Assembly (NCBI GenBank): GCA_023393575.1
Contig: JAEWKX010000120.1
Span: 1 to 7,972, forward strand
From: Pseudomonadota bacterium
Lineage (GTDB): Bacteria; Pseudomonadota; Alphaproteobacteria; Rhizobiales; Rhizobiaceae
DNA length: 7,972 nt
Direction: 5' to 3'
Within the stretch, counting starts at the first letter, position 1; each line of letters begins with the position of its first letter. Shown here one piece after another: positions 1 through 6,616 of the stretch. A program made the translations under genes and the position numbers. The notes beneath the pieces were generated by a model that was not told where the DNA came from, did no database searches, and saw nothing but the letters and a program-made list of their open reading frames with translations.

Positions 1-41
1 TCATGTCCGCTACACACAGAGACCATCGAAGGAGCAATCTC

Positions 42-1097
42 ATGAAGACCATCAAGGGACCGGCCATCTTTCTCGGCCAGTTCGCAGGTGATGCCGCACC
101 CTTCAACTCCTGGGACGCGATCACCAAATGGGCGGCGGACAAGGGTTATGTCGGCGTGCAGGTGCCGACCTGGGCCGGACAGCTGATCGACCTGAGGCGG
201 GCGGCGGAATCGAAGGATTATTGCGACGAGTTCGCTGGCGTTGCACGTCAGAACGGCATCGAGGTAACGGAACTTTCCACCCTCCTGCAGGGCCAACTCG
301 TGGCCGTTCACCCGGCTTACGACGAAGCCTTCGATGGCTTTGCCGTTCCGGAAGTCCGGGGCAATCCGAAGGCGCGCCAGGAATGGGCGGTCAACCAGGT
401 GAAGATGGCGCTGGCGGCATCGAAGAACCTCGGCATCAAGGCGCACGCGACCTTCTCCGGCGCGCTTGCCTGGCCCTTCATCTATCCCTGGCCGCAGCGT
501 CCCGCCGGTCTGGTCGAGACCGCATTCGATGAACTGGCGAAGCGCTGGACGCCGATCCTCGACCATGCCGAGGAGTGCGGCGTCGACGTCTGCTACGAGA
601 TCCATCCGGGCGAGGCCCTGCACGACGGGGTAACCTTCGAGATGTTCCTGGAGCGGGTGAAGAATCACCGCCGGGCCAACATGCTCTACGACCCGTCGCA
701 CTACGTGCTGCAGTGCCTCGACTATCTCGACAACATCGACATCTACAAGGACCGGATCAAGATGTTCCACGTCAAGGACGCGGAGTTCAATCCAACCGGG
801 CGACAGGGAGTCTATGGCGGCTACCAGGGCTGGGTGCAGCGCGCCGGCCGCTTCCGCTCGCTCGGCGACGGCCAGGTGGATTTCGGCGCCGTCTTCTCCA
901 AGCTCACCGCCAACGACTTCGACGGCTGGGCCGTGGTCGAGTGGGAATGCGCACTGAAGAATTCCGAGGACGGGGCACGCGAAGGTGCGGACTTCGTCAG
1001 GCACCACATCATCCGGGTTACCGAAAAGGCCTTCGACGATTTCGCCGCCGGCGGTACGGACGAGGCGGCGAACCGGCGGATGCTGGGGCTTTCCTAA
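42..1097 (+). CDS. Xylose isomerase-like TIM-barrel sugar isomerase/epimerase
   Basis: This 351-residue protein belongs to the xylose isomerase-like TIM-barrel (AP endonuclease 2) superfamily, whose members isomerise, epimerise or cleave sugars and keto-sugars with a divalent metal. Likely metal ligands are visible in the usual order: E186 (YEIHPGE), D217 in a D-x-x-H motif (YDPSHY), H243 (FHVKDAEF) and E300 (VVEWE). The D-x-x-H spacing matches the tagatose 3-epimerase group. There is no signal peptide, so it should be cytoplasmic. An in-frame ATG exists at position 3, but the start at 42 is preferred because GAAGGAG (28-34) sits 7 bases upstream; the extra 13 residues are basic and unlike the family. 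The next metabolic gene in the block is a Gfo/Idh/MocA dehydrogenase at 1902, and such pairs are common in sugar catabolic operons. The exact substrate cannot be read from the sequence. The family call is secure; the reaction is not. Confidence 0.9.
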   Translation: MKTIKGPAIFLGQFAGDAAPFNSWDAITKWAADKGYVGVQVPTWAGQLIDLRRAAESKDYCDEFAGVARQNGIEVTELSTLLQGQLVAVHPAYDEAFDGFAVPEVRGNPKARQEWAVNQVKMALAASKNLGIKAHATFSGALAWPFIYPWPQRPAGLVETAFDELAKRWTPILDHAEECGVDVCYEIHPGEALHDGVTFEMFLERVKNHRRANMLYDPSHYVLQCLDYLDNIDIYKDRIKMFHVKDAEFNPTGRQGVYGGYQGWVQRAGRFRSLGDGQVDFGAVFSKLTANDFDGWAVVEWECALKNSEDGAREGADFVRHHIIRVTEKAFDDFAAGGTDEAANRRMLGLS

Positions 1098-1197
1098 GCG
1101 GAGGATGAGTTTGCTTCGGCCAGGCCTTTCCCTGCCCGCTGGGAAGGATGTTGGAGATGGAAGAAGGGAGTTCGCCGCAGTCGGATAATCTTGAGAT

Positions 1198-1213
1198 ACC
1201 TAACAAGTTAGGT
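1198..1213 (+). promoter_or_regulatory. 16-bp perfect palindrome before the DUF4160 gene, candidate autoregulatory operator
   Basis: ACCTAACAAGTTAGGT reads the same on both strands and ends 7 bases before the ATG at 1221. A possible -10 box, GATAAT (1184-1189), lies just upstream, which would put the palindrome at or just after the transcription start, though no good -35 is visible. The only Shine-Dalgarno-like bases for the gene (AGG, 1210-1212) lie inside the right arm. It could therefore act as a protein operator, or as an RNA hairpin (6-bp stem, CAAG loop) that hides the ribosome site. Toxin-antitoxin operons are typically repressed by their own products at such palindromes. The role here is inferred from position and symmetry. 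Confidence 0.5.
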
Positions 1214-1220
1214 TATTGGT

Positions 1221-1448
1221 ATGATCACGGTCCTGCGGCAACATGGATTGCGTTTCGTCATCTACACGGCGGATCACGAGCCGCCTCATGTGCATGTCTA
1301 TGGGGACGGAGAAGCGCGGATCGACGTTGTGACGCTGAAGGTCCTGACCCAAGGCGGCATGTCGGACAGGGATGTGCGGCGAGCCGTTGCCATCCTCGAT
1401 GCAAACCGGGAGCTCCTTCTGGAGACGTGGAGAAAATACCATGGTTGA
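1221..1448 (+). CDS. DUF4160 domain protein, putative toxin-antitoxin module component
   Basis: This is a 75-residue protein with the hallmark of DUF4160: a short N-terminal segment (VLRQHGLRFVIY) followed by the histidine-rich signature HEPPHVHV (H19, H23, H25), then a helical C-terminus ending ELLLETWRKYHG, as in the family. The length is normal for the family. Members are recurrently found next to DUF2442 genes, as here, and the pair is often viewed as a toxin-antitoxin-like module, but to my knowledge the biochemical role is not established. The start at 1221 is fixed by the conserved N-terminus. Its ribosome site is weak (AGG at 1210-1212) and lies inside a palindrome. Its 3' end overlaps the DUF2442 gene by 8 bases, which implies translational coupling. 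The gene sits between two sugar enzymes with no evident metabolic link. Confidence 0.82.
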   Translation: MITVLRQHGLRFVIYTADHEPPHVHVYGDGEARIDVVTLKVLTQGGMSDRDVRRAVAILDANRELLLETWRKYHG

Positions 1449-1854
1449 CGTGACGGACGCGGAACTCGCCCAAGCCAGGCGGCGCTGGGAGGATGAGCGT
1501 GCGCAGAGATCAAGGCCGGTTGCCGCGCGCTTCGATGTTGCTTCCGGCCGCATCGTGGTGGATTTTGCCAATAGTGCGGCCTTCATGGTGCCGGCGCGTT
1601 TGCTGGAAGGATTATCCCAGGCAACGGACGAGCAGTTGAGCGAGGTTGAACTGCTTGGAGAAACAGGCCTGCACTGGGAGAGCCTCGACGTCGATTATTC
1701 CATATCCGGTCTGATGAGCGGCATCTTCGGCAGCCGAAGTTTTATGGAGGCGCAACGCAGGGGCGGACAGTCGAGATCGGCGGCCAAGGCAGCCGCAAGC
1801 CGCGCCAATGGTGCGAAAGGCGGCCGTCCGCGCAAGGCGGCGGGAAATTCATAA
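1441..1854 (+). CDS. DUF2442 domain protein with basic AT-hook-like tail, putative antitoxin/regulator
   Basis: The protein has 137 residues. Residues about 28-95 form the DUF2442 domain, with a beta-rich start (RFDVASGRIVVDFANSAAF) and an end resembling the family's leaf (LHWESLDVDYSISGLMSGIFG). Residues about 104-137 are a low-complexity tail rich in Ala, Gly, Lys and Arg. It contains GGRPRK (127-132), which resembles the core of an AT-hook and could bind DNA. An open frame extends upstream to 1372, but the start at 1441 is preferred because GGAGA (1429-1433) lies 7 bases before it and because it overlaps the DUF4160 stop by 8 bases, a typical coupled arrangement. In such pairs the DUF2442 member is a plausible antitoxin and repressor, and the palindrome at 1198-1213 is a plausible target. 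This is inference; the domain assignment is the firm part. Confidence 0.8.
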   Translation: MVDVTDAELAQARRRWEDERAQRSRPVAARFDVASGRIVVDFANSAAFMVPARLLEGLSQATDEQLSEVELLGETGLHWESLDVDYSISGLMSGIFGSRSFMEAQRRGGQSRSAAKAAASRANGAKGGRPRKAAGNS

Positions 1855-1901
1855 CTTCTCGCCTTGCGGGAAAAACGACAACACCTGGTAGGGGAGACGA
1901 C

Positions 1902-3074
1902 ATGGCTATCGAAGGCAAGGACGAACAGGCACGTGAGCCGCGCATCCGGCTCGGCATGGTGGGCGGCGGTGCCGGGGCCTTCATCGGCGCGGTTCACCGC
2001 ATGGCAGCACGGCTGGACGATCAGTTCGAGCTGGTCGCAGGGGCTCTCTCCTCCACGCCGGAGAAGGCGATGCAGTCGGGCCGCGATCTCGGCCTCGACC
2101 CGGCCCGTACCTACGGCTCCTACAAGGAGATGGCGATCCGCGAAGCGCGGCTGAAGAACGGCATCGAGGCGGTGTCGATCGTCACGCCGAACCACGTGCA
2201 TTACGAGGCGGCCAAGGAGTTCCTGCGCCGCGGCATCCACGTCATCTGCGACAAGCCGCTGACCTCGAACCTGGCCGACGCCCGGAAGCTCAAGAAGGTG
2301 GCGGACGAGAGCGACGCGCTGTTCATCCTGACCCACAACTATACCGGCTATCCGATGGTGCGGCAGGCCCGCGAGATGGTGGAGAACGGCGACCTCGGCA
2401 CGCTGCGGGTCGTGCAGGTGGAGTATCCGCAAGACTGGCTGACGGAGGCCGTCGAGCAGACCGGCGCCAAGCAGGCCGTCTGGCGCACCGATCCGGCGCA
2501 GTCCGGCGCTGGCGGCTCCACCGGCGATATCGGCACGCATGCCTACAACCTGGCCTGCTTCATCACCGGGCTGACGCTCGAAAGCCTGGCGGCCGATCTC
2601 GATAGTTTCGTCGAGGGCCGGCGACTTGATGACAACGCCCATGTCCTGCTTCGCTTCGAAGGGGGAGCCAAAGGTATGCTCTGGTGCAGCCAGGTGGCGC
2701 CTGGCCACGAAAACGGGCTGAAGATCCGCGTCTATGGCACGAAGGGCGGGATCGAGTGGACGCAGGCCGATCCGAACTACCTCTGGTTCACGCCCTTCGG
2801 TGAGCCGAAGCGGCTGATTACCCGCAACGGAGCCGGAGCGGGAGCGGCTGCCGGTCGTGTGTCGCGCATCCCCTCCGGGCATCCGGAAGGCTATCTCGAA
2901 GCCTTCGCGACCATCTATACGGAAGCGGCACGGGCCATCAATGCAGCGAAGAAGGGTGCCAAGGTAGACAGCGAGGTGATCTATCCCACCGTCGACGACG
3001 GCGTGAAGGGTGTCGCGTTTGTCGAGGCCTGCGTCGCCTCATCGAAGAAGAACGGATCCTGGGTGAAGGTCTGA
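1902..3074 (+). CDS. Gfo/Idh/MocA family NAD(P)-dependent sugar dehydrogenase
   Basis: This 390-residue cytoplasmic oxidoreductase has a Rossmann dinucleotide site at residues 15-30 (IRLGMVGGGAGAFIG; glycines 21, 23 and 25). The family lysine motif is CDKPL (K118, in the position of the usual EKP), and D209 and H213 lie in GDIGTHAYN, giving the catalytic Lys-Asp-x-x-x-His set of inositol dehydrogenase-like enzymes. The C-terminal half is the alpha/beta substrate and oligomerisation domain. Length is normal. The start at 1902 is supported by AGGGGAG (1890-1896), 5 bases upstream. It lies 47 bases after the DUF2442 gene and probably shares a transcript with the upstream isomerase. Relatives oxidise sugars, inositols or glycosides, several of them at carbon 3 to give 3-keto products. 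The substrate is not evident from the sequence, so no symbol is given. Confidence 0.92.
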   Translation: MAIEGKDEQAREPRIRLGMVGGGAGAFIGAVHRMAARLDDQFELVAGALSSTPEKAMQSGRDLGLDPARTYGSYKEMAIREARLKNGIEAVSIVTPNHVHYEAAKEFLRRGIHVICDKPLTSNLADARKLKKVADESDALFILTHNYTGYPMVRQAREMVENGDLGTLRVVQVEYPQDWLTEAVEQTGAKQAVWRTDPAQSGAGGSTGDIGTHAYNLACFITGLTLESLAADLDSFVEGRRLDDNAHVLLRFEGGAKGMLWCSQVAPGHENGLKIRVYGTKGGIEWTQADPNYLWFTPFGEPKRLITRNGAGAGAAAGRVSRIPSGHPEGYLEAFATIYTEAARAINAAKKGAKVDSEVIYPTVDDGVKGVAFVEACVASSKKNGSWVKV

Positions 3075-3085
3075 TCGTATCGTCG

Positions 3086-3113
3086 GAGAGGGCCCCGCAA
3101 CGCCCTCTCATTT
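3086..3113 (+). terminator. Hairpin after the dehydrogenase gene, probable terminator
   Basis: An 8-bp perfect stem, GAGAGGGC (3086-3093) with GCCCTCTC (3102-3109), encloses an 8-base loop and begins 12 bases after the dehydrogenase stop. The following T tract is short (ATTT), so it is a weak intrinsic terminator at best. A further pairing of CGTCG (3081-3085) with CGACG (3114-3118) could extend the structure around a bulge. It separates the sugar-oxidation block from the beta-glucosidase promoter region. Confidence 0.6.
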
Positions 3114-3134
3114 CGACGGGTAGAGGCGCGGTGT

Positions 3135-3148
3135 CTGCAACGTTGCAG
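3135..3148 (+). promoter_or_regulatory. LacI-type palindromic operator upstream of the beta-glucosidase gene
   Basis: CTGCAACGTTGCAG is a perfect 14-bp palindrome with a central CG step. This is the general form of operators bound by LacI/GalR-family repressors, which control many rhizobial sugar genes. It lies 51 bases before the first ATG of the hydrolase and next to a candidate -35 box. No LacI-family gene is in this window, so the regulator would be encoded elsewhere. The palindrome is directly visible; the family assignment rests on its resemblance to known operators. Confidence 0.6.
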
Positions 3149-3149
3149 T

Positions 3150-3179
3150 TTGATCTGTACATCATCTCGTCCCTTCAAT
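3150..3179 (+). promoter_or_regulatory. Candidate promoter for the beta-glucosidase gene
   Basis: TTGATC (3150-3155) matches 4 of 6 bases of a -35 box, and TTCAAT (3174-3179) matches 4 of 6 of a -10 box, with an 18-base spacer. Transcription would begin near 3186. The palindrome at 3135-3148 abuts the -35 element, a position suited to control by a repressor. The match is modest and was judged by eye. Confidence 0.35.
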
Positions 3180-3199
3180 AAACCGCGGCCAACAATCTT

Positions 3200-4603
3200 A
3201 TGTCCCAAGAGATGCAGCCGCCTTCCATGACCGATCCCAAGACCCTTGCAGCCCGTTTCCCCGGCGACTTCACCTTCGGCGTCGCCACCGCCGCCTTCCA
3301 GATAGAGGGGGCGGCGAAGGAGGACGGGCGCAAGCCTTCCATCTGGGATGCGTTCTCCAAAATGCCGGGACGGGTCATTAATCGCGATAACGGCGATGTC
3401 GCCTGCGACCATTACCACCGGCTGGAGGAAGACCTCGATCTCATCAAGGAGATGGGTGTCTCGGCCTACCGCTTCTCCATCGCCTGGCCGCGGATCGTTC
3501 CCGATGGTATTGGGCGGGTGAACGAGAGGGGGCTCGATTTCTACGATCGCCTCGTCGACGGCTGCAGGTCACGGGGTATCAGGACCTTCGCGACCCTCTA
3601 TCACTGGGACCTGCCGCTTTCGCTGATGGGCGATGGCGGCTGGACGGCGCGCTCGACCGCCTATGCGTTCCAGCGCTATGCCAAGGTGGTGATGGCGCGG
3701 CTTGGCGACCGGCTGGATGCGGTCGCGACCTTCAACGAGCCCTGGTGTTCGGTCTGGCTCAGCCACCTCTATGGCGAGCACGCACCGGGCGAGCGCAACA
3801 TGGAAGCCGCGCTTCACGCGATGCACTACACCAACCTTGCCCATGGTCTGGGCGTCGAGGCCATCCGGGAAGTCGGCCCGAACGTGCCCGTCGGGCTGGT
3901 GCTGAATGCCCATTCCGTTATCCCGGGCTCCGATCGTGCCGGGGACAGGGGAGCGGCGGAACGCGCGTTCGATTTCCACAATGGCGCCTTCTTCGGGCCG
4001 GTGTTCAAGGGCGAATATCCGCCTGCACTCATGGAAGCACTGGGTGGTCGGATGCCGGCGGTCGAGAAGGGCGATCTCGCCACGATCAGCGGCAAGCTCG
4101 ACTGGTGGGGGCTCAACTACTATACGCCCATGCGCGTCGCAGACGACACCGAACGCCGGGGAGAGTTTCCGTGGACCATGGATGGGCCTGCCGCAAGCGA
4201 GAACAGGACCGATATCGGCTGGGAAATCTATTCACCGGCCCTGAAGCTGCTGGTCGAAGATCTTTACCGGCGCTACGACCTCCCCGAAATGTACATCACC
4301 GAGAACGGCGCCGCCTATAACATGGGTGTCGGCGTGGACGGTGAGGTCGACGACCAGCCACGCCTCGACTACTATGCCGACCACCTGTCGGTCTGTGCCG
4401 GTCTGATCGCCGACGGGTTTCCGCTGCGCGGCTATTTCGCCTGGAGCCTGATGGACAATTTCGAGTGGGCGAAAGGCTACCAGATGCGTTTCGGCCTCGT
4501 CCACGTCGACTACGAGACGCAGGTTCGCACCGTCAAGAAGAGCGGCAGGTGGTACCGTGAACTCGCATCGCAGTTTCCGAAGGGAAATTATCGGGCCGGC
4601 TGA
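3200..4603 (+). CDS. Family 1 glycoside hydrolase (beta-glucosidase)
   Basis: This 467-residue TIM-barrel enzyme hydrolyses beta-linked glucosides or galactosides with retention of configuration. Visible GH1 marks, numbered from 3200, are the N-terminal motif FGVATAAFQIEGA with sugar-binding Q34, the acid/base E180 in FNEP, the nucleophile E368 in YITENG, and the C-terminal WSLMDNFEW (415-423) that holds the glycone-binding Trp and Glu. Length is typical for bacterial GH1. There is no signal peptide, so it should act in the cytoplasm on imported disaccharides or aryl glucosides. The start is uncertain: ATG codons at 3200, 3212 and 3227 are all in frame and none has a good ribosome site. The third gives MTDPKTLAARFPGDF, which looks like a natural family N-terminus, so the protein may be nine residues shorter. 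It has its own promoter and operator candidates and seems to form a separate transcription unit. Confidence 0.93.
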   Translation: MSQEMQPPSMTDPKTLAARFPGDFTFGVATAAFQIEGAAKEDGRKPSIWDAFSKMPGRVINRDNGDVACDHYHRLEEDLDLIKEMGVSAYRFSIAWPRIVPDGIGRVNERGLDFYDRLVDGCRSRGIRTFATLYHWDLPLSLMGDGGWTARSTAYAFQRYAKVVMARLGDRLDAVATFNEPWCSVWLSHLYGEHAPGERNMEAALHAMHYTNLAHGLGVEAIREVGPNVPVGLVLNAHSVIPGSDRAGDRGAAERAFDFHNGAFFGPVFKGEYPPALMEALGGRMPAVEKGDLATISGKLDWWGLNYYTPMRVADDTERRGEFPWTMDGPAASENRTDIGWEIYSPALKLLVEDLYRRYDLPEMYITENGAAYNMGVGVDGEVDDQPRLDYYADHLSVCAGLIADGFPLRGYFAWSLMDNFEWAKGYQMRFGLVHVDYETQVRTVKKSGRWYRELASQFPKGNYRAG

Positions 4604-4629
4604 CGGTGTTCGTGCATCGCGCTCAAGTT

Positions 4630-4672
4630 TTCCCCGGCGGGCGGCTTCCGGGGAATTCCATTCCTCTCCTTT
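4630..4672 (+). terminator. Hairpin with pyrimidine-rich tail after the beta-glucosidase gene
   Basis: TTCCCCGG (4630-4637) pairs perfectly with CCGGGGAA (4648-4655) around a 10-base loop, 27 bases after the hydrolase stop. The sequence after it is rich in T and C, including CCTTTTCTC, but lacks a pure T run. It is a reasonable factor-independent terminator for the hydrolase unit. Confidence 0.5.
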
Positions 4673-4736
4673 TCTCTGCGAACAGGGCATCAAATCGCCA
4701 CAGGCACGGTTGAGGCCGGCGGCAAGGAAACGGTAG

Positions 4737-4810
4737 GAATGTCCCGAAATGTCTGTTTCATGCGAATGTGTGGCGCTGCAGCCTGATCTGCATTAGTCAG
4801 GGCGCCTGAC
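4737..4810 (+). promoter_or_regulatory. Repeat-rich leader region before metN
   Basis: The stretch before metN has no gene but several short ordered signals. GTCAGG (4796-4801) and CCTGAC (4805-4810) form a 6-bp inverted repeat with a 3-base gap. An earlier CCTGA (4782-4786) could pair with the same TCAGG (4797-4801), so the two hairpins exclude each other. GGCGC (4772-4776) can also pair with GCGCC (4802-4806). Upstream, AATGTC occurs at 4738-4743 and 4748-4753, one helical turn apart, with AATGTG at 4765-4770. No SAM-II riboswitch signature was recognised. The region may hold the promoter and a methionine-responsive control site, but no clear -35/-10 pair stands out. Confidence 0.35.
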
Positions 4811-4840
4811 ATCCGAGACTTCAATTCGGTGAGCATCCAA

Positions 4841-5926
4841 ATGTCCAATGGAAATACTGCGCCAATCGCCGGACCCGCCGGCACGATGGTGGCGTTCGAG
4901 CAGACCACCAAACGCTTCGGCGGCACCGGCGACCAGCCGGTCTTCACGGCTCTCGACGGTGTCGATCTGACCGTTCCCCGCGGCGCCATCACCGGCATCA
5001 TCGGCCGGTCGGGGGCGGGCAAATCGACGCTGATCCGCCTCGTCAACGGGTTGGAGAAGGCCACGTCCGGCCGCGTCGTCGTCGACGGCGTGGAGGTCGG
5101 CGCGCTTGGCGAAGGCGGGCTTCGTGACCTGCGCCGCCAGGTCGGGATGATCTTCCAGCACTTCAACCTCCTCTCCTCGCGCACAGCGTTCGACAATGTC
5201 GCGCTGCCGCTGGAGATTGCCGGCATGGACAAGACGGCGATCCGTGAACGCGTCGCGCCGCTCCTCGATCTGGTCGGCCTCGGCGACAAGACGAGCCGTT
5301 ACCCGTCCGAGCTTTCCGGTGGACAGAAGCAGCGCATCGGCATCGCCCGTGCGCTCGCAACCGAGCCGAAGCTGCTGCTTTCGGACGAGGCGACCTCGGC
5401 GCTCGATCCGGAGACCACGCAATCCATCCTCGAACTGCTGAAGACCATCAACCGCGACCTCGGCCTGACCGTGCTGCTCATCACCCACGAGATGGAGGTG
5501 GTGAAGACCATCGCGTCGCAGGTCGCGGTGATCGACAAGGGACGGATCGTCGAGAACGGACGCACCTTCGACGTCTTCACCGCGCCGAAGCACGAGACGA
5601 CGCGGGTGCTGCTGTCGGCGGCCGTCGGCGCCAGGCTGCCGGAATGGATCAGCTCCGATCTCAAGCGCGAGCCGGCGCCGGGCGACCGGGCGCTGGTGCG
5701 GCTGATCTTCTTCGGCGAGACGGCCTTCCAGCCGCTGACGGCGCGGCTGGTCGCCGAGATCGGCCCCGACGTCAATATCCTGGCCGGCGCGATCGACGAG
5801 ATCGCCGGCGAACCCTACGGCTCGCTGGTGGTTTCCTATCCGGCCGATCCCGCGACGCTGGAGCGGGCGGCCCGCTTCTACGCCGAGACCGGACTTGCCA
5901 CGGAGGTGCTCGGCTATGGCGCCTGA
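4841..5926 (+). CDS. metN: Methionine ABC transporter ATP-binding protein MetN
   Basis: This 361-residue ATPase powers uptake of methionine (D and L forms in known systems) at the inner membrane. Walker A is GRSGAGKST (55-63), the signature is LSGGQ (158-162), Walker B ends in D182-E183 (LLLSDEA), and the switch histidine is H216 (LITHE). Residues about 283-361 resemble the NIL domain, which in MetN binds methionine and shuts transport off when the cell is replete ([18 protein letters not shown]; final [15 protein letters not shown]). A GTG at 4829 in the same frame is an alternative start, but the ATG at 4841 is preferred because GGTGAG (4828-4833) lies 7 bases upstream. The gene overlaps metI by 11 bases and starts the metNIQ operon. 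The combination with MetI and MetQ makes the assignment firm; transport of related sulphur compounds is possible. Confidence 0.94.
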   Translation: MSNGNTAPIAGPAGTMVAFEQTTKRFGGTGDQPVFTALDGVDLTVPRGAITGIIGRSGAGKSTLIRLVNGLEKATSGRVVVDGVEVGALGEGGLRDLRRQVGMIFQHFNLLSSRTAFDNVALPLEIAGMDKTAIRERVAPLLDLVGLGDKTSRYPSELSGGQKQRIGIARALATEPKLLLSDEATSALDPETTQSILELLKTINRDLGLTVLLITHEMEVVKTIASQVAVIDKGRIVENGRTFDVFTAPKHETTRVLLSAAVGARLPEWISSDLKREPAPGDRALVRLIFFGETAFQPLTARLVAEIGPDVNILAGAIDEIAGEPYGSLVVSYPADPATLERAARFYAETGLATEVLGYGA

Positions 5927-6584
5927 CATGCTCTTCTCGCTCCTGTGGAAATCGCTCCTGCAGACGGTGCAGATGGTAATCGTCTCCGGCCTCGTCGGAA
6001 CGTTCATCGGCCTGCCGATCGGCGTCTTCCTGGCGACCAGCAATCGCGGCGAACTCTTCCCAGCACCGCTGGTGAATCGGGTCGTCGGCGCGATCGTCAA
6101 CGCGACGCGTTCGACGCCCTTCATCATCCTGGTGGTCGCGATCATTCCCTTCACCCGGCTGATCGCCGGCACTTCGATCGGCACGACGGCAGCAATCGTG
6201 CCGCTGACCATCGCCACCATCCCGTTCATCGCCCGGCTGATCGAATCCTCCATCCGCGAGGTCGACAGGGGGTTGATCGAAGCGGCCCGCGCCATGGGTG
6301 CCTCACCGCTGCAGATCGTCACCAAGGTGCTCCTGCCGGAGGCGCTGCCGAGCATCGTGCTGGCGCTCACGCTGACGCTTGTCAGCCTCGTCGGCTATTC
6401 CGCCATGGTCGGCGCCGTCGGCGGCGGCGGCCTCGGCGACCTCGGCATCCGATACGGCTATCAGCGCTTCATGCCGGAAGTCATGCTCGCCGTCGTCGTC
6501 GTTCTGATCGTTCTGGTGCAGGCGATCCAGAGCGCCGGCGACGCGCTCGCCCGCCGCTTCGACAAGCGGACCCGCAAGAACTGA
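5916..6584 (+). CDS. metI: Methionine ABC transporter permease MetI
   Basis: This 222-residue inner-membrane permease has about five hydrophobic segments, roughly residues 14-40, 56-83, 88-109, 150-175 and 190-210. It carries the EAA loop that contacts the ATPase, EAARAMGAS at 122-130, followed by the PEALP turn. Length fits MetI. The start at 5916 is chosen because GGAGGTG (5902-5908) lies 7 bases upstream within metN; an ATG at 5928 in the same frame is less well placed. The 11-base overlap with metN implies coupled translation. metQ follows after 32 bases. The set of three adjacent genes identifies this as the D-methionine-type importer. Confidence 0.94.
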   Translation: MAPDMLFSLLWKSLLQTVQMVIVSGLVGTFIGLPIGVFLATSNRGELFPAPLVNRVVGAIVNATRSTPFIILVVAIIPFTRLIAGTSIGTTAAIVPLTIATIPFIARLIESSIREVDRGLIEAARAMGASPLQIVTKVLLPEALPSIVLALTLTLVSLVGYSAMVGAVGGGGLGDLGIRYGYQRFMPEVMLAVVVVLIVLVQAIQSAGDALARRFDKRTRKN

Positions 6585-6616
6585 TCCTCTTCTTCCCAAG
6601 CAAAGGAGTCATCCAG

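Noticed and set aside
1126..1147. Hairpin CTTTCCC/GGGAAGG between the isomerase and the DUF4160 gene as a terminator
   Set aside because: Seven pairs including a wobble, a GC-rich loop and no T run after it; too weak to list as a terminator.
1105..1188. Possible 27-codon small gene after the isomerase (ATG next to GGAGG)
   Set aside because: The GGAGG directly abuts the ATG, so it is too close to act as a ribosome site, and the peptide has no recognisable features.
1098..1901. Insertion sequence or target-site duplication bounding the DUF4160/DUF2442 module
   Set aside because: No transposase, terminal inverted repeats or convincing direct repeats were seen at the module edges.
1695..2882. 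Minus-strand open frame of 395 codons opposite the dehydrogenase
   Set aside because: It is a codon-bias shadow of the Gfo/Idh/MocA gene; the translation is repetitive in Arg, Leu and His and matches no family I recognise.
4604..4840. SAM-type riboswitch before metN
   Set aside because: The conserved blocks of the SAM-II pseudoknot were looked for by eye and not found; short repeats alone are not enough to call a riboswitch.
4793..6370. Long minus-strand open frame of 525 codons opposite metN and metI
   Set aside because: It lies entirely opposite strongly supported genes, has a low-complexity Arg/Asp/Ala-rich translation typical of high-GC antisense frames, and shows no recognisable domain.
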